Shown: positions 9,293-19,142 of the stretch, one piece after another | Layout: every line of letters begins with the position of its first letter | How positions within the stretch are numbered: the stretch's first letter is position 1 | Source of the DNA: an uncultured Mycobacterium sp. | Lineage (GTDB): Bacteria; Actinomycetota; Actinomycetes; Mycobacteriales; Mycobacteriaceae | DNA length: 64,000 bases | Reading direction: 5' to 3' | NCBI GenBank assembly: GCA_900078375.1 | Contig: FLQS01000004.1 | Location: 62,001-126,000, forward strand | Notes under the pieces: generated by a model | The model's input: the letters and a program-made list of their open reading frames with translations, nothing else | Database searches by the model: none | Told to the model about the DNA's origin: nothing | Translations under genes and position numbers: made by a program

Positions 9293-10547
9293 ACTCCACG
9301 AAGCGCTCGATCTCTTCCCACTCCTTCACCGCGGCCGCGTACGGCCCGGCGGGGCGGGCGTTCTCCTCGGGATCGAGCACATAGTCGACCAGCTTGCCCA
9401 GCGGGTGGTCGTCGGCCAGCAGCCGGTCGACGAGGTCCTCCTCGGAGTACTCGCCGACATCGCGGACGAACTCGATGGCCAGCTCCAGTTGGTCGCGGTC
9501 AATCGTGTCGGGCCCGTCGGAGATATCGTCCGACAGCCCGGTCAGCATGTAGATGTTTTCCTCGGTGACGTCGACCCGCAGCGAGCCGTCGGTGGCCGCG
9601 GTGTGGATGTCGTCGTAGGTGCTCAGGTCCGCCAGATCGTGGTCGCGCTGGTCGGCCAGCGAGCGGGCCAGCGCACGCTCCGATCCGAACACGCTGATCC
9701 TGCCGTTACGGCCCAGGAAGATCGGCCGATCGTCGAAGTAGCAACGCAGCGTGTACACCGTTCCCGAACCGATCGTGATGCGTACCGGATCGATCCCGAC
9801 CTCGGCCCAGAAGTCTGCGTCGCTGCCGAGCACCACAGCGTCCTGCGGCGACCGCACGGCTTCGGCCGCTGCGGCTTCCGCGGTGTCCGAATCGTCGTCG
9901 GCGTCCTCGTCGATCTCGATGTCCGCCGGCTCTTCGATCTCTTCCTCGTAAGGCTCCTCGAGCTCGGCGGCGGCCAGCTTGGCGGCCCGCTCGTCGACCT
10001 CGGGGGTGGTGATGACCTCGTCGATCGCGGACAGCACGCCGTCCCACCCGCGGCCGACGATCTCACCGACCACGCTCCAGCGCTTGCGGCCCGGCTTGCC
10101 GCCGAACTGCTCGAGGCCGCCCGAGAGCAGTCCCAGGTTGGGGTTGCCGTTGAAGAACCGCGTCACCGGGGGCAGCTCGCACACCGAGCCGATCGACGAG
10201 ACGACGGCCATGGTGTTGGCCAGCGCGGTCACCGACTCCTCGGTGGGCTTTTCCGCCAGCAGCTCCTCGACGGAGATCAGGTCGACCTTGCGATCCTCCT
10301 TCGGCTCCAGCTTGTGGGCGTTGGCCGAGGTCAAGTCCTCCCACGCCGGGTGATCGGCCAGGTCGTTGTCGGTGTTGGTGCGCACGAATGCGGCCAGGTC
10401 GGCCACCGACTCGAAGGCGTACAGGTCCTCGTCCTTGCCGAGGAACGCCTCCCACTCGTCGCCGCCGTCGCGCCACCGGGGCGCCCACAACGTGTACAGG
10501 TCACCAGCAGTCACGCTGATGCGGACCGGAACGAGCTCAGCAGCCAT
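9273..10547 (-). CDS. Conserved mycobacterial protein (Rv3311-like), function unknown
   Basis: A 424-residue acidic cytoplasmic protein resembling M. tuberculosis Rv3311 in size and place. It has two similar units of the type VRISVTAGDLYTLWAPRW...FLGKDEDLYAFESVADLAAFVRT and VRITIGSGTVYTLRCYF...FLGRNGRISVFGSERALARSLAD, suggesting an internal duplication. They are separated by an Asp/Glu-rich linker (about residues 205-245). ATG 10547 is preferred over longer frames because TAGGCT (10555-10560, minus strand) lies 7 nt upstream, the leaderless spacing, and the N-terminus then begins directly with the first unit. No catalytic motif was recognised. Confidence 0.8.
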   Translation of the reverse strand: MAAELVPVRISVTAGDLYTLWAPRWRDGGDEWEAFLGKDEDLYAFESVADLAAFVRTNTDNDLADHPAWEDLTSANAHKLEPKEDRKVDLISVEELLAEKPTEESVTALANTMAVVSSIGSVCELPPVTRFFNGNPNLGLLSGGLEQFGGKPGRKRWSVVGEIVGRGWDGVLSAIDEVITTPEVDERAAKLAAAELEEPYEEEIEEPADIEIDEDADDDSDTAEAAAAEAVRSPQDAVVLGSDADFWAEVGIDPVRITIGSGTVYTLRCYFDDRPIFLGRNGRISVFGSERALARSLADQRDHDLADLSTYDDIHTAATDGSLRVDVTEENIYMLTGLSDDISDGPDTIDRDQLELAIEFVRDVGEYSEEDLVDRLLADDHPLGKLVDYVLDPEENARPAGPYAAAVKEWEEIERFVESRLRRE

Positions 10548-10591
10548 GCCGCACAGCCTAACGACGCTTGCTGGCCGGTAGCCTGCCCCCC
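10548..10591. promoter_or_regulatory. Back-to-back leaderless promoters
   Basis: Both divergent genes have a TAGnCT -10 element 7 nt from the start codon. On the minus strand TAGGCT covers 10555-10560 for the Rv3311-like gene. On the plus strand TAGCCT covers 10579-10584 for the DUF218 gene starting at GTG 10592. The 44-bp gap leaves no room for Shine-Dalgarno leaders. Confidence 0.55.
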
Positions 10592-11164
10592 GTGGGGAGA
10601 TGGGGTCGGGCACTGGCGATTGTGGCGGTGATCTGCGTGGCAATCGTCGCCACCCTGGGTGTCACCGGATTCGTCCTCTTCAACCGCCCGCACGCCGACC
10701 CACTGACCAAAGCCGACGCGATCGTCGTCCTCGGCGGCGAAAACGACGGTCGTCTGCAATACGGCCTGAGCCTGGCCGAGCAGGGCTACGCCGACACGGT
10801 TGTGCTGTCCAACTCCTATGACGACGAGCCGCTGGACTTAGCCGATTTCGACCGCGCGTGCGCGTCCGGGACCGCGACCGTCACCGTCATCTGCTTTCAC
10901 CCGTCGCCCTACAGCACCCGCGGCGAGGCGATGTACCTGGCTCGACTTGCCAAGCAACACAATTGGACTCATGTGATCGTGGTGTCCTGGAACTACCACC
11001 TGGTGCGGGCTCGCTACATATTCCACCAGTGCTACGACGGCGACGTCACCATGCTTGCGGTGCCGCGCACCTACGACTACACGCTGGTGCGCTGGGCGTG
11101 GGAGTACGCCTACCAGTACACCGCGCTGATCAAGGCATTCGTGCTCGGCTGCGACAAGGCCTGA
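10592..11164 (+). CDS. DUF218 (YdcF/SanA-like) membrane-anchored protein
   Basis: A 190-residue protein with one N-terminal transmembrane helix ([20 protein letters not shown]) followed by a DUF218 domain: [26 protein letters not shown], then TVVLSNS, ENDG-type phosphate loops, and [17 protein letters not shown]. Family members are membrane-linked proteins associated with cell-envelope integrity; their chemistry is poorly defined. GTG 10592 is chosen over TTG 10568 because of the leaderless -10 box TAGCCT. It lies 22 bp before upp on the same strand. Confidence 0.75.
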   Translation: MGRWGRALAIVAVICVAIVATLGVTGFVLFNRPHADPLTKADAIVVLGGENDGRLQYGLSLAEQGYADTVVLSNSYDDEPLDLADFDRACASGTATVTVICFHPSPYSTRGEAMYLARLAKQHNWTHVIVVSWNYHLVRARYIFHQCYDGDVTMLAVPRTYDYTLVRWAWEYAYQYTALIKAFVLGCDKA

Positions 11165-11186
11165 TAGCTCACTACAGTCTCTGCGC

Positions 11187-11810
11187 ATGGATGTGTGTGT
11201 GATCGACCACCCGCTGGCCAAGGCACGGCTGACCACCCTGCGCGACGCGCGCACCGAGAACGCCGCCTTCCGTTCCGCCCTTGCCGACCTGACCCACATG
11301 CTGGTTTACGAAGCCACCCGTGATGCGCGCTGCGAGGACGTCACCATTCACACTCCGATGGCCGAAACCATCGGCTCCCGTCTGGCCGCGCCGCCGCTGC
11401 TGGTGCCGGTCCTACGGGCCGGATTGGGGATGGTCGACAAGGCGAGCGCGCTGATCCCCGAGGCGCAGGTCGGTTTCGTCGGTGTTGCCCGTGACGAGAC
11501 CACCCATCTGCCGACGCCCTACCTGGAGTCATTGCCCGACGACTTGAGCGACCAGCCCGTCATGGTGCTCGACCCGATGCTGGCCACCGGCGGATCGATG
11601 GCCTACACGATCGGACTGCTGCACGATCGCGGTGCGCGCGACATCACCGTGGTGTGTGTGGTGTGCGCCCCGGAAGGCATTGCCGCTCTGGAGAAAGTCG
11701 CCCCGAACGCCCGCCTGTTCACCGCCGCCATCGACGACGGCCTCAATGACATCGCCTACATCGTGCCCGGTCTGGGCGATGCCGGTGACCGCCAGTTCGG
11801 GCCGCGCTGA
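11187..11810 (+). CDS. upp: Uracil phosphoribosyltransferase
   Basis: A 207-residue enzyme making UMP from uracil and PRPP. The PRPP-binding loop [13 protein letters not shown], the [13 protein letters not shown] segment and the C-terminal uracil-binding [22 protein letters not shown] are complete and canonical. Length matches M. tuberculosis Upp (207). It converges on pmmB with no gap (upp ends at 11810, the pmmB stop begins at 11811). It belongs with add, deoA and deoD to the salvage genes of this region. Confidence 0.97.
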   Translation: MDVCVIDHPLAKARLTTLRDARTENAAFRSALADLTHMLVYEATRDARCEDVTIHTPMAETIGSRLAAPPLLVPVLRAGLGMVDKASALIPEAQVGFVGVARDETTHLPTPYLESLPDDLSDQPVMVLDPMLATGGSMAYTIGLLHDRGARDITVVCVVCAPEGIAALEKVAPNARLFTAAIDDGLNDIAYIVPGLGDAGDRQFGPR

Positions 11811-13403
11811 CTACCAGTTCCGCACGGACTCCAGCAGCCTCTCCTGGACGGCGGCCGCGCGCTTGCGGGCGTCGGGCAGATCCGTGCTGGCCGCCTGACC
11901 AATCTCTGTGTAGCACTTAACTTTCGGCTCGGTTCCCGACGGTCGTACCACCACCCGTATCGAGGTCTGCTGATCACCGCCGACCAGAAACACCGCATCG
12001 GCCCGCTCGGTCGCGTGCACCGGAAATCCCGCCAGCTCGGTCGGCGGGGTGGCGCGCAGACGGGTCATCATCGCCGTGGCCTCGTCGGGATCGGCGACCC
12101 GCCGTGACACGGCAGCCGTGGTGTGCACGCCGTGCTTTCGGGCCAATCGGTCGAGTGCAGTCGGAATCGAATCACCTTGTGCTGCAAGGTGTGCTACCAG
12201 ATCGCAGATCAGTACTGCCGCGCTGATGCCGTCCTTGTCGCGGACGGTTTCGGGGTCGACGCAATGCCCGATGGCTTCCTCGTAGGCGTAGACCAGGCGG
12301 TGCCCGGGTAGGCCGGCGTCGGCGCGGGCGAGCCATTTGAACCCGGTCAGGGTCTCGACGTGCTGGGCGCCGTAGTCGGCGGCGATCGCCGCCAGCAGCT
12401 GCGACGAGACCACGCTGCTGGCCACCACACTCGTGGCAGCTTGTTCGGGGGGCAGCATGGACAGGATGTAATCGCCCAGCAGCCAACCGGTTTCATCGCC
12501 GGACAGCATCCGCCAGCCGTCGCTGGCGGGAATGCCGACGGCGCAGCGGTCGGCGTCGGGGTCCAGCGCGATGGCGACGTTGGCGTCGATCTGCGCGGCC
12601 AGCTGCAGCAGCGCGTCGGCGGCGCCGGGTTCCTCCGGGTTGGGGAAGCTCACCGTCGGGAAATCGGGGTCCGGGGCGAACTGGCTTGCCACCGTGTGCA
12701 CATCGTCAAACTTGGCGGCGTGCAACGTGGCCAGCGCGAGCTCGCCGCCAACTCCGTGCATCGCGGTCAGCGCCACCCGCGGCTTTCCCCGGTTGGTTCG
12801 CCTCAGCGTGGCCGCGCGCGCAACGTAGGCGCCCACCAATGTGTCATCGCTGGGTTGCACCGGCAGGCGCGTTATCTGGTCGGCGGGCGGTGCAGCGGCG
12901 ATCGCCGCTTCGATCTCGCGGTCGGCGGGCGAGATGATCTGCAGGCCGCCGTCGAGATACACCTTGTAGCCGTTGTCGCCCCGCGGATTGTGTGAAGCGG
13001 TGATCTGCACCCCGGCCGCGGCGCCGGTGTGCCGGACCGCGAACGCGACGACCGGCGTCGGCACCGGCTGCCCCCAGGTGATGACCGAAAAGCCCTGGGC
13101 GGCAAACACTTCAGCCGCCGCAGCGGCGAACTGCGCCGACCCGTGCCTGGCGTCACGGCCCACTACGACGGTTGAGCCGCCGAGCCGCCGGCCGGTCAGC
13201 ACCCGGGCCAGCGCCCAACTGACCCGCAGCACCACTGCGAGGTTCATCGCGTCCGGGCCACCACGCACCGGCCCGCGCAGGCCGGCGGTGCCGAACGTCA
13301 GCGGCCGGGCGAAGCGGGCAGCGAGCGCGTCGGGATCCAGGGCGGCCAGCTCGGCGGCGGTGACCGGATCGGGGTCGTGGGCGATCCAGTCCTCAGGGGT
13401 CAC
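11811..13403 (-). CDS. pmmB: Phosphomannomutase / phosphoglucomutase family enzyme
   Basis: A 530-residue alpha-D-phosphohexomutase with the four-domain layout. The N-terminal FGTAGLRGPV, the catalytic phosphoserine loop ITASHNPRGDNGYKVY, the metal loop LDPDADRCAV, the sugar-recognition loop YAYEEAIGHCVD and the C-terminal phosphate-binding RPSGTEPKVKCY are all present. It interconverts hexose-6- and hexose-1-phosphates; the M. tuberculosis homologue at this locus is pmmB (Rv3308), and true substrate preference is not visible. The marR stop overlaps its start by 4 bp, so marR and pmmB form one minus-strand transcript. Confidence 0.92.
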   Translation of the reverse strand: MTPEDWIAHDPDPVTAAELAALDPDALAARFARPLTFGTAGLRGPVRGGPDAMNLAVVLRVSWALARVLTGRRLGGSTVVVGRDARHGSAQFAAAAAEVFAAQGFSVITWGQPVPTPVVAFAVRHTGAAAGVQITASHNPRGDNGYKVYLDGGLQIISPADREIEAAIAAAPPADQITRLPVQPSDDTLVGAYVARAATLRRTNRGKPRVALTAMHGVGGELALATLHAAKFDDVHTVASQFAPDPDFPTVSFPNPEEPGAADALLQLAAQIDANVAIALDPDADRCAVGIPASDGWRMLSGDETGWLLGDYILSMLPPEQAATSVVASSVVSSQLLAAIAADYGAQHVETLTGFKWLARADAGLPGHRLVYAYEEAIGHCVDPETVRDKDGISAAVLICDLVAHLAAQGDSIPTALDRLARKHGVHTTAAVSRRVADPDEATAMMTRLRATPPTELAGFPVHATERADAVFLVGGDQQTSIRVVVRPSGTEPKVKCYTEIGQAASTDLPDARKRAAAVQERLLESVRNW

Positions 13404-13858
13404 GGCACCGATTGTGCCCTGTGCTCGGCGTCGGCGAGCTTGCGTAGGACCGGCGCGGTGAGCATCAGCAGATTGAATTCCAGCTCGGAGAGGTGGTCGC
13501 GCATCGACTCGTACAACCAGGCGTCGCGCTGGGCCCGGTCGCGCAGCAGCAGCTCCAACCCGTCGGGGGTGAGTTCGATGAGCTGCCGACGGCGGTCGGC
13601 GTCGTCGGGACGGCGGGAGAGCAGCCCGCGGGACCCGAGCTCGTTGATGCTGTCGGTCAGCGACTGGACCCGCACCTGCAGCCGGGCGGCGAGCTCGGCC
13701 GGCGTGGTTGTGCCGGCCCGGCTCACCTCACCGAGGACTTCGAGCTGGCTGAGTGTCAGCCCGTTGTCAGGGCGGTGCCGGCGAAGTTGGCGAGCCAGCG
13801 CCATCATGGCTTCCCGCAGCTCGGTGGCCGCGGCCGATGGCGCGATACTCACGGTCAT
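13400..13858 (-). CDS. MarR family transcriptional regulator
   Basis: A 152-residue winged-helix regulator. The HTH reads LTLSQLEVLGEVSRAGTTTPAELAARLQVRVQSLTDSINELGSRGLLSR and the wing is RRPDDADRRRQLIELTPDG, flanked by dimerisation helices. It is divergent from an AbrB-type membrane protein; both starts carry the same ACAAG-N6-CTT(G/T) motif, so it probably represses itself and the transporter. A -10-like TATAAC sits 8 nt before the ATG on the minus strand, suggesting a leaderless mRNA. The gene overlaps pmmB downstream. The ligand is unknown. Confidence 0.88.
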   Translation of the reverse strand: MTVSIAPSAAATELREAMMALARQLRRHRPDNGLTLSQLEVLGEVSRAGTTTPAELAARLQVRVQSLTDSINELGSRGLLSRRPDDADRRRQLIELTPDGLELLLRDRAQRDAWLYESMRDHLSELEFNLLMLTAPVLRKLADAEHRAQSVP

Positions 13859-13861
13859 ATT

Positions 13862-13877
13862 ACAAGTTATACCTTGT
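13862..13877. promoter_or_regulatory. Candidate MarR operator O1 (marR side)
   Basis: A perfect inverted repeat ACAAG-TTATAC-CTTGT starting 4 bp upstream of the marR ATG. Read on the minus strand the spacer supplies the -10-like TATAAC, so repressor binding would cover the promoter. Confidence 0.55.
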
Positions 13878-13925
13878 TAATTAGTGACCTATATCGCCTG
13901 AATCGCGGTTGGCGGCGAGAAAATA

Positions 13926-13941
13926 ACAAGGGCATACTTTC
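13926..13941. promoter_or_regulatory. Candidate MarR operator O2 (transporter side)
   Basis: ACAAG-GGCATA-CTTTC matches O1 in the left arm and spacing, with a degenerate right arm. It contains the CATACT -10-like hexamer ending 6 nt before ATG 13945. The duplicated arrangement on both sides of a 64-bp gap argues for coordinate control. Confidence 0.5.
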
Positions 13942-13944
13942 TAT

Positions 13945-15060
13945 ATGCGCTGGGCCTTGCTGGTGATCGTGACGATCGGGGTCACCGTGCCGCTGGACCG
14001 GCTCGGTGTGCCGTCGGCGGCCCTGTTCGCTGCCCTGCTCGTCGGCATCGTGCTGGCGATCACCCGGCTGGCGCCCGCCGGCGTGCCCCGCGTCGCGGGC
14101 CTGGGGGCCCAGGGCGCGCTCGGCGTCTACATCGGCACCATGGTGCATTCCGACGCGCTGTCGGCGCTGGGCCCGCACTGGCCGGTCGTGGTCGGCGTCG
14201 GCGTGGCCACGCTGCTGCTCAGCATCGGCGCCGGGGCCCTGCTCGGCATGCATCGCGACATCAGCGCGCTCACCGGCGCGCTGGCGTTGGTGGCCGGTGG
14301 GGCGTCCGGCCTGGTGGCGATCGCGCGTGAACTCGGCGGCGACGATCGCGTCGTCGCCGTCGTTCAATACCTGCGGGTGGCGGTGATCACGGCGACCATG
14401 CCCGTCGTCGTCACGCTCGTCTACCATGCGGACCGGTCGTCGCACGCGACCGCGGCAGCCACGCAGTCTTATTCAGCCCCTTGGTATTTGAGCCTGATGC
14501 TGATCGTCGCACTGGTGTTCGCCGGATCCGTGGTGGGCCGGCTCGCCCGACTGCCCGGCTCCGGTCTGCTCGGCCCGATGGCGCTGACCATCATGGCCGA
14601 GCTCGGCGGCTGGTCGTTCGGCGTGACCGTGCCGGTATTGCTGGTCTCGGCGTCCTACATGCTGATCGGCTGGCAGGCCGGGGTGGCGTTCACCCGCGAG
14701 TCGCTCCGCGCGATCGAACGGCTGTTGCCTGCCGCGCTCGGGCTGATCGTGCTGCTCAACGTCGCCACCGCAGGCCTGGGTGTGGCGCTGTCGAAGATCG
14801 CCGGTGTCAGCATGCTCGACGGATACCTGGCCACCAGCCCGGGCGGTATCTACGCCGTGCTGGCCACCGCGGTGGAAACCGGCTCGAATGTCACGTTCGT
14901 CATCGCCACCCAGGTGCTGCGGGTGCTGCTCATGCTGTTCGCCGCACCCCTGCTGGCCCGCGGTTTCGTGCGGCTGGCCTACAGGCGTGCCAGCACCGAG
15001 GCCAGCAGTGAGCCCATCGCGGTCGCCGACGCCCGGCCTGCGGCCAGCACTTCGTCGTGA
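13945..15060 (+). CDS. AbrB family (Pfam AbrB, PF05145) membrane protein
   Basis: A 371-residue polytopic membrane protein with about ten helices in two similar halves. The family pattern shows in [46 protein letters not shown] in the first half and [38 protein letters not shown] in the second. This family (unrelated to the Bacillus AbrB regulator) is thought to be a transporter or regulator of unknown substrate. Its 3' end overlaps the convergent deoD gene by 82 bp. Control by the divergent MarR protein is likely. Confidence 0.85.
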   Translation: MRWALLVIVTIGVTVPLDRLGVPSAALFAALLVGIVLAITRLAPAGVPRVAGLGAQGALGVYIGTMVHSDALSALGPHWPVVVGVGVATLLLSIGAGALLGMHRDISALTGALALVAGGASGLVAIARELGGDDRVVAVVQYLRVAVITATMPVVVTLVYHADRSSHATAAATQSYSAPWYLSLMLIVALVFAGSVVGRLARLPGSGLLGPMALTIMAELGGWSFGVTVPVLLVSASYMLIGWQAGVAFTRESLRAIERLLPAALGLIVLLNVATAGLGVALSKIAGVSMLDGYLATSPGGIYAVLATAVETGSNVTFVIATQVLRVLLMLFAAPLLARGFVRLAYRRASTEASSEPIAVADARPAASTSS

Positions 15061-15764
15061 CTGAGCGGCTGGCCGGTCATCCCGGCGGCCAGGTTCGTCA
15101 CGAGCGAGAGCCCCAGTACTTCAGCCCCCGCCGCTCGCGCCGCGATCGTTTCGTGCACTGTCGACATGCCGACCAGGTCAGCGCCGAGCGTGCGGAGCAT
15201 CCGGATCTCCGCCGGAGTCTCGTAATGCGGGCCCGGCACGCCCGCGTACACGCCTTCGGTCAGGCCGGGGTCGACGGAGCGGGCCAGTTCCCGCAGCCGG
15301 GGCGAATACGCGTCGACCAGATCGACGAACTGCGCCCCGACCAGGGGCGAGCGGGCCGTCAGGTTGAGGTGGTCACTGATCAGCACCGGCTGCCCGACCT
15401 GGTACTCCGGTCGCAGGCCGCCCGCGGCATTGGTCAGCACCACGATCTTGGCGCCCGCTGCCCGTGCTGTGCGCACCGGATGGACGACGGCGCGCAGGTC
15501 ATGGCCTTCGTAGGCGTGGATGCGGCCCAGCAGCACCAGCACGTTGTGCGAGCCGAGCGGCACCGACAGCACGCGACCGCGATGCCCGAGTGCCGACGGG
15601 GGAGTGAAGCCGGGGATCACCGACATCGGAATCTCGGCCACCGGTGTTCCCAGCGCTGCGGCCGCCGGTGTCCAACCCGATCCGAGGACCACGGCGACGT
15701 CGTGGCGCTCCACACCGGTGCGCTCGGCGATCACCGCTGCGGCGTGCTCTGCGTCTGGACTCAC
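14979..15764 (-). CDS. deoD: Purine nucleoside phosphorylase
   Basis: A 261-residue enzyme (mycobacterial homologue about 268) that phosphorolyses inosine and guanosine. Motifs are VVLGSGW (phosphate loop), [19 protein letters not shown], the catalytic-site [15 protein letters not shown] with its Glu, and [15 protein letters not shown] 15764 gives the family N-terminus ([17 protein letters not shown]); the frame continues 40 codons upstream but that would run into the divergent gene's start. A TAGGCT on the minus strand lies 8 nt before GTG. It feeds bases to the salvage pathway also represented by upp, add and deoA. Confidence 0.93.
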   Translation of the reverse strand: MSPDAEHAAAVIAERTGVERHDVAVVLGSGWTPAAAALGTPVAEIPMSVIPGFTPPSALGHRGRVLSVPLGSHNVLVLLGRIHAYEGHDLRAVVHPVRTARAAGAKIVVLTNAAGGLRPEYQVGQPVLISDHLNLTARSPLVGAQFVDLVDAYSPRLRELARSVDPGLTEGVYAGVPGPHYETPAEIRMLRTLGADLVGMSTVHETIAARAAGAEVLGLSLVTNLAAGMTGQPLSHDEVLAAGRASATAMGSLLASVLARL

Positions 15765-15801
15765 AGCCTGCGAGCCTATCTGGCAATGCGATACTTCGTG
15801 G
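15765..15801. promoter_or_regulatory. Divergent promoters of deoD and amiB1
   Basis: This 37-bp gap contains GATACT (15790-15795) 6 nt before ATG 15802 on the plus strand. On the minus strand TAGGCT lies 8 nt before the deoD GTG. Both fit leaderless mycobacterial promoters. Confidence 0.45.
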
Positions 15802-16992
15802 ATGCCAATCGCCACCGCGTCGACCCGCGTCGAGGACGTGGTCGCGGCGCGTCGAGGCGATCTGATCGAACTCTCCCATGCCATTCACGCCGAGCCGGAA
15901 CTCGCGTTCGACGAGCACCGCAGCTGTGCCAAGGCCCAGGCTCTGGTGGCTGAGCGTGGGTTCGAGATCAGTGCGGCGCCCGGCGGTTTGGACACCGCGT
16001 TCCGGGCTGACTTCGGTTCGGGTCCGCTGGTGATCGGGATCTGCGCGGAGTACGACGCGCTCCCCGGGATCGGCCACGCGTGTGGGCACAACATCATTGC
16101 GGCCTCAGCGGTCGGCACCGCCCTGGCGCTGGCCGAGGTGGCCGATGAACTCGGGCTCACGGTGGCCCTGATCGGCACGCCCGCCGAGGAGTCCGGTGGC
16201 GGCAAGGCCCTGCTGATCGAGGCGGGGGTGTTCGACGATGTCGCGGCCGCCGTGATGCTGCACCCCGGGCCGATCGACATCGCCGCCGCGCGCTCACTGG
16301 CGCTGTCCGAGGTGGTCGTGACCTACACCGGCCGCGAATCCCATGCGGCCGTCGCGCCGTATCTGGGCGTCAACGCCGCTGATGCGGTGACCGTCGCGCA
16401 GGTGGCGATCGGATTGCTGCGCCAGCAGATGGCGCCCGGCCAGTTGGCTCACGGCATCGTCACCGAGGGCGGCTCGGCGACCAATATCATCCCGGGCCGG
16501 GCCCGGCTGCAGTACACGATGCGGGCCGTCGACACCGACTCGCTGCGGGGGCTGGAAGCCAAGATGCAGGGCTGCTTCGCGGCCGGCGCGGTCGCGACCG
16601 GATGCGAGCACGAGATCGCCGAAGCCGCACCGCCTTACGCGGAGCTGACCCCCGATGCGTGGCTGGCCGAGGTGTTCCGCGACGAGATGACGAAGATGGG
16701 GCGGCACCCGGTTCCGGTCGAGGTGGAAGCCGCAATGCCGTTGGGGAGCACGGATATGGGCAATGTCACGCAGTTGCTCCCGGGCATTCATCCGGTGGTC
16801 GGCATCGAATCGGACGGCGCGGTGATCCACCAGCCCGGCTTTACTGTGGCTGCGGCGGGGCCCAGCGGCGACCGTGCGGTCACCGAGGGGGCAATCATGT
16901 TGGCGCGGACGGTTGTTCGGTTGGCGCAGACGGCCGTCGAGCGGGACCGTGTGCTGGAGTTGCGGGATCGACGGAGGATGGATCGCGGATGA
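15802..16992 (+). CDS. amiB1: M20 family amidohydrolase (AmiB1-like)
   Basis: A 396-residue M20D-type metallopeptidase/amidohydrolase. The metal-site motif [12 protein letters not shown], the catalytic Glu pair in [11 protein letters not shown], and [12 protein letters not shown] are present. The dimerisation lid domain follows ([30 protein letters not shown]), and the C-terminal half carries metal-binding residues near [10 protein letters not shown]. Such enzymes cleave N-acyl or aminoacyl amide bonds; the substrate is unproven. ATG 15802 is set by the leaderless -10 box. It overlaps the second amidohydrolase by ATGA. Order and divergence from deoD match M. tuberculosis amiB1. Confidence 0.88.
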   Translation: MPIATASTRVEDVVAARRGDLIELSHAIHAEPELAFDEHRSCAKAQALVAERGFEISAAPGGLDTAFRADFGSGPLVIGICAEYDALPGIGHACGHNIIAASAVGTALALAEVADELGLTVALIGTPAEESGGGKALLIEAGVFDDVAAAVMLHPGPIDIAAARSLALSEVVVTYTGRESHAAVAPYLGVNAADAVTVAQVAIGLLRQQMAPGQLAHGIVTEGGSATNIIPGRARLQYTMRAVDTDSLRGLEAKMQGCFAAGAVATGCEHEIAEAAPPYAELTPDAWLAEVFRDEMTKMGRHPVPVEVEAAMPLGSTDMGNVTQLLPGIHPVVGIESDGAVIHQPGFTVAAAGPSGDRAVTEGAIMLARTVVRLAQTAVERDRVLELRDRRRMDRG

Positions 16993-18158
16993 GCATCGCC
17001 GACGCGTGCGAGTCCTGGCTGGCCGGGCATTTCGACGATCTGGTGGGCTGGCGCCGCCACATTCACCGCTATCCGGAGCTGGGCCGCCAGGAGTTCGCCA
17101 CCACCCAGTTCGTCGCCGACCGGTTGGTGGAGGCCGGGCTCAACCCCAAGGTGATGCCCGGTGGCACCGGGCTGACGTGCGACTTCGGCCCCGCGCATGC
17201 ACCGCGGATCGCGCTGCGCGCCGATATGGACGCGTTGCCGATGGCCGAGCGCACCGGTGCCCCTTACAGCTCGACGATGCCGAACGTCGCGCACGCCTGC
17301 GGCCACGACGCCCATACCGCGATGTTGATCGGAGCCGCGACGGCGCTGGCGTCGGCGCCTGAGCTGCCTGTCGGCGTGCGACTGATCTTCCAGGCCGCCG
17401 AGGAATTGATGCCCGGCGGAGCGATCGACGCGATCGCCGCCGGTGCGCTGGTGGGGGTATCGCGGATCTTCGCTCTGCACTGCGATCCTCGGCTGGCAGT
17501 CGGCCGGGTCGCGATCATCCCTGGCCCGATCACGTCGGCGGCCGACTCGATCGAGATCACGTTGCATTCGCCCGGCGGCCACACGTCGCGACCGCACCTG
17601 ACGTCGGATCTGGTGTACGGGATGGGCACCCTGATCACCGGGCTGCCCGGTGTGCTGTCCCGCCGGATCGACCCGCGGCACAGCACCGTGATGGTGTGGG
17701 GGGCGGCCAACGCCGGCGTCGCGGCCAATGCGATCCCGCAGACCGGGACCCTGGCGGGCACCGTGCGAACAGCCAGCCGGGATGCCTGGGTCGCCATGGA
17801 AGGCCTTGTGCGGGAGACGGTTTCAGGACTGCTCGCGCCCCTCGGTATCGAGCACGTCCTGCAGTATCATCGCGGCGTGCCGCCAGTGGTCAACGAGGAA
17901 CGTTCGACGCAGATCATGACGCACGCCATCGAAGCCGTCGATCCCGACGCGCTGGCGGACACTCGTCAGTCCGGTGGGGGCGAGGATTTCTCCTGGTACC
18001 TGGAAGACGTGCCAGGCGCGATGGGCCGACTGGGGGTGTGGAGCGGTCGCGGCGAACAGCTCGATCTGCACCAGCCGACATTCGACCTCGACGAGCGGGC
18101 GCTCGCGGTCGGCGTCCGGGTTCTGGTCAACATCGTCGAGCAGTCAGCGGGGTACTGA
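16989..18158 (+). CDS. amiA1: M20 family amidohydrolase (AmiA1-like)
   Basis: A 389-residue paralogue of the preceding protein. The metal loop [30 protein letters not shown] with catalytic Glu residues, [23 protein letters not shown] (lid domain) and [11 protein letters not shown] near the C-terminus are diagnostic of M20D carboxypeptidase/indole-acetyl-amino-acid-hydrolase-like enzymes. Start ATG 16989 overlaps the amiB1 stop, and its own stop overlaps the galE start (TGATG), so three proteins are translationally coupled. The substrate is not known. Confidence 0.9.
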   Translation: MSIADACESWLAGHFDDLVGWRRHIHRYPELGRQEFATTQFVADRLVEAGLNPKVMPGGTGLTCDFGPAHAPRIALRADMDALPMAERTGAPYSSTMPNVAHACGHDAHTAMLIGAATALASAPELPVGVRLIFQAAEELMPGGAIDAIAAGALVGVSRIFALHCDPRLAVGRVAIIPGPITSAADSIEITLHSPGGHTSRPHLTSDLVYGMGTLITGLPGVLSRRIDPRHSTVMVWGAANAGVAANAIPQTGTLAGTVRTASRDAWVAMEGLVRETVSGLLAPLGIEHVLQYHRGVPPVVNEERSTQIMTHAIEAVDPDALADTRQSGGGEDFSWYLEDVPGAMGRLGVWSGRGEQLDLHQPTFDLDERALAVGVRVLVNIVEQSAGY

Positions 18159-19114
18159 TGAAGCTTCTGGTGACCGGTGGCGCGGGCTACGTCGGCAGCG
18201 TTTGCGCCACGGTGCTGCTGGAGCAGGGGCACGAGGTCGTTGTCGTCGACGATCTGTCGACGGGAAATGCCGACGCTGTGCCGGCCGAGGCGCAGTTCGT
18301 GCAGGCCGACATGGTCGAGGTCGCGCCGAAGCTGCTCGGCGACGGATCGTTTGATGGCGTGCTGCACTTCGCGGCGAAGTCGTTGGTGGGGGAGTCGGTG
18401 GCGGAGCCGGAGAAGTATTGGCACGGCAACGTCGTCAAGACGCTGGAGCTGCTGGAGGCGATGCGTACGGCCGGCACCCCGCGACTGGTGTTCTCCTCGA
18501 CCGCATCGACCTACGGCGAGCCGGAATCGGTGCCGATCGCCGAGGACGCACCCACCCGGCCGACGAATACCTATGGCGCCACCAAACTAGCGATCGACCA
18601 TGCGATCACGTCGTACGCCATCGCACACGGCCTGGCCGCCACGAGTCTGCGCTACTTCAACGTCGCCGGTGCCTACGCCGGCTGCGGTGAGCGCCATGCG
18701 ACCGAGACGCACCTGATTCCGCTGGTGTTGCAGGTGGCCACCGGTCAGCGCCCCGAGATCCTGGTGTTCGGCACCGATTGGCCCACCCCGGACGGCACGT
18801 GCATCCGCGACTACATCCACGTCCGCGACCTCGCCGATGCTCATCTGCTCGCGCTGCAGACCTCGCAGCCGGGCGAGCACCGAATCTACAACCTGGGCAA
18901 CGGAACCGGCTTCTCGGTCCGCGAGGTGATCGCCTCTTGCGAGCGTGTCACCGGCGGGCCGATCGCCGCGCGTGACGTCGAGCGCCGGGCCGGTGACCCG
19001 GCTGTGCTGATCGCGTCCAGCGAGAAAGCCGTCACGGAACTCGGCTGGAAGCCGCAGCACACAACTATCGACGAGATCGTTTCCGACGCTTGGGAGTTCA
19101 CTCGCTCGCGTTGA
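18158..19114 (+). CDS. galE: UDP-glucose 4-epimerase
   Basis: A 318-residue extended short-chain dehydrogenase. The NAD-binding [42 protein letters not shown], the catalytic SSTAS/YGATK (Ser, Tyr-x3-Lys) and the C-terminal sugar-binding [26 protein letters not shown] are all present. This pattern is characteristic of GalE, which interconverts UDP-glucose and UDP-galactose for arabinogalactan. The start overlaps the amiA1 stop by one base. Linkage to two amidohydrolases is unusual; I do not recall a galE at this point in M. tuberculosis. Confidence 0.9.
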   Translation: MKLLVTGGAGYVGSVCATVLLEQGHEVVVVDDLSTGNADAVPAEAQFVQADMVEVAPKLLGDGSFDGVLHFAAKSLVGESVAEPEKYWHGNVVKTLELLEAMRTAGTPRLVFSSTASTYGEPESVPIAEDAPTRPTNTYGATKLAIDHAITSYAIAHGLAATSLRYFNVAGAYAGCGERHATETHLIPLVLQVATGQRPEILVFGTDWPTPDGTCIRDYIHVRDLADAHLLALQTSQPGEHRIYNLGNGTGFSVREVIASCERVTGGPIAARDVERRAGDPAVLIASSEKAVTELGWKPQHTTIDEIVSDAWEFTRSR

Positions 19115-19123
19115 CCGCGAGCG
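19103..19123. terminator. Hairpin over the galE stop codon
   Basis: CGCTCGCG (19103-19110) and CGCGAGCG (19116-19123) form an 8-bp perfect stem with a 5-nt loop containing the galE TGA. There is no T tract. The right arm is also the start of the 19-bp inverted repeat described next. Confidence 0.45.
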
Positions 19124-19134
19124 TGCGTGTCGGC
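19116..19134 (+). repeat. 19-bp inverted repeat, left copy
   Basis: CGCGAGCGTGCGTGTCGGC is the exact reverse complement of 20023-20041. The pair brackets the DUF559 gene. A shorter related piece, CGCACGCTCG, lies inside the gene at 19166-19175. Confidence 0.8.
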
Positions 19135-19142
19135 GCAGCGAC

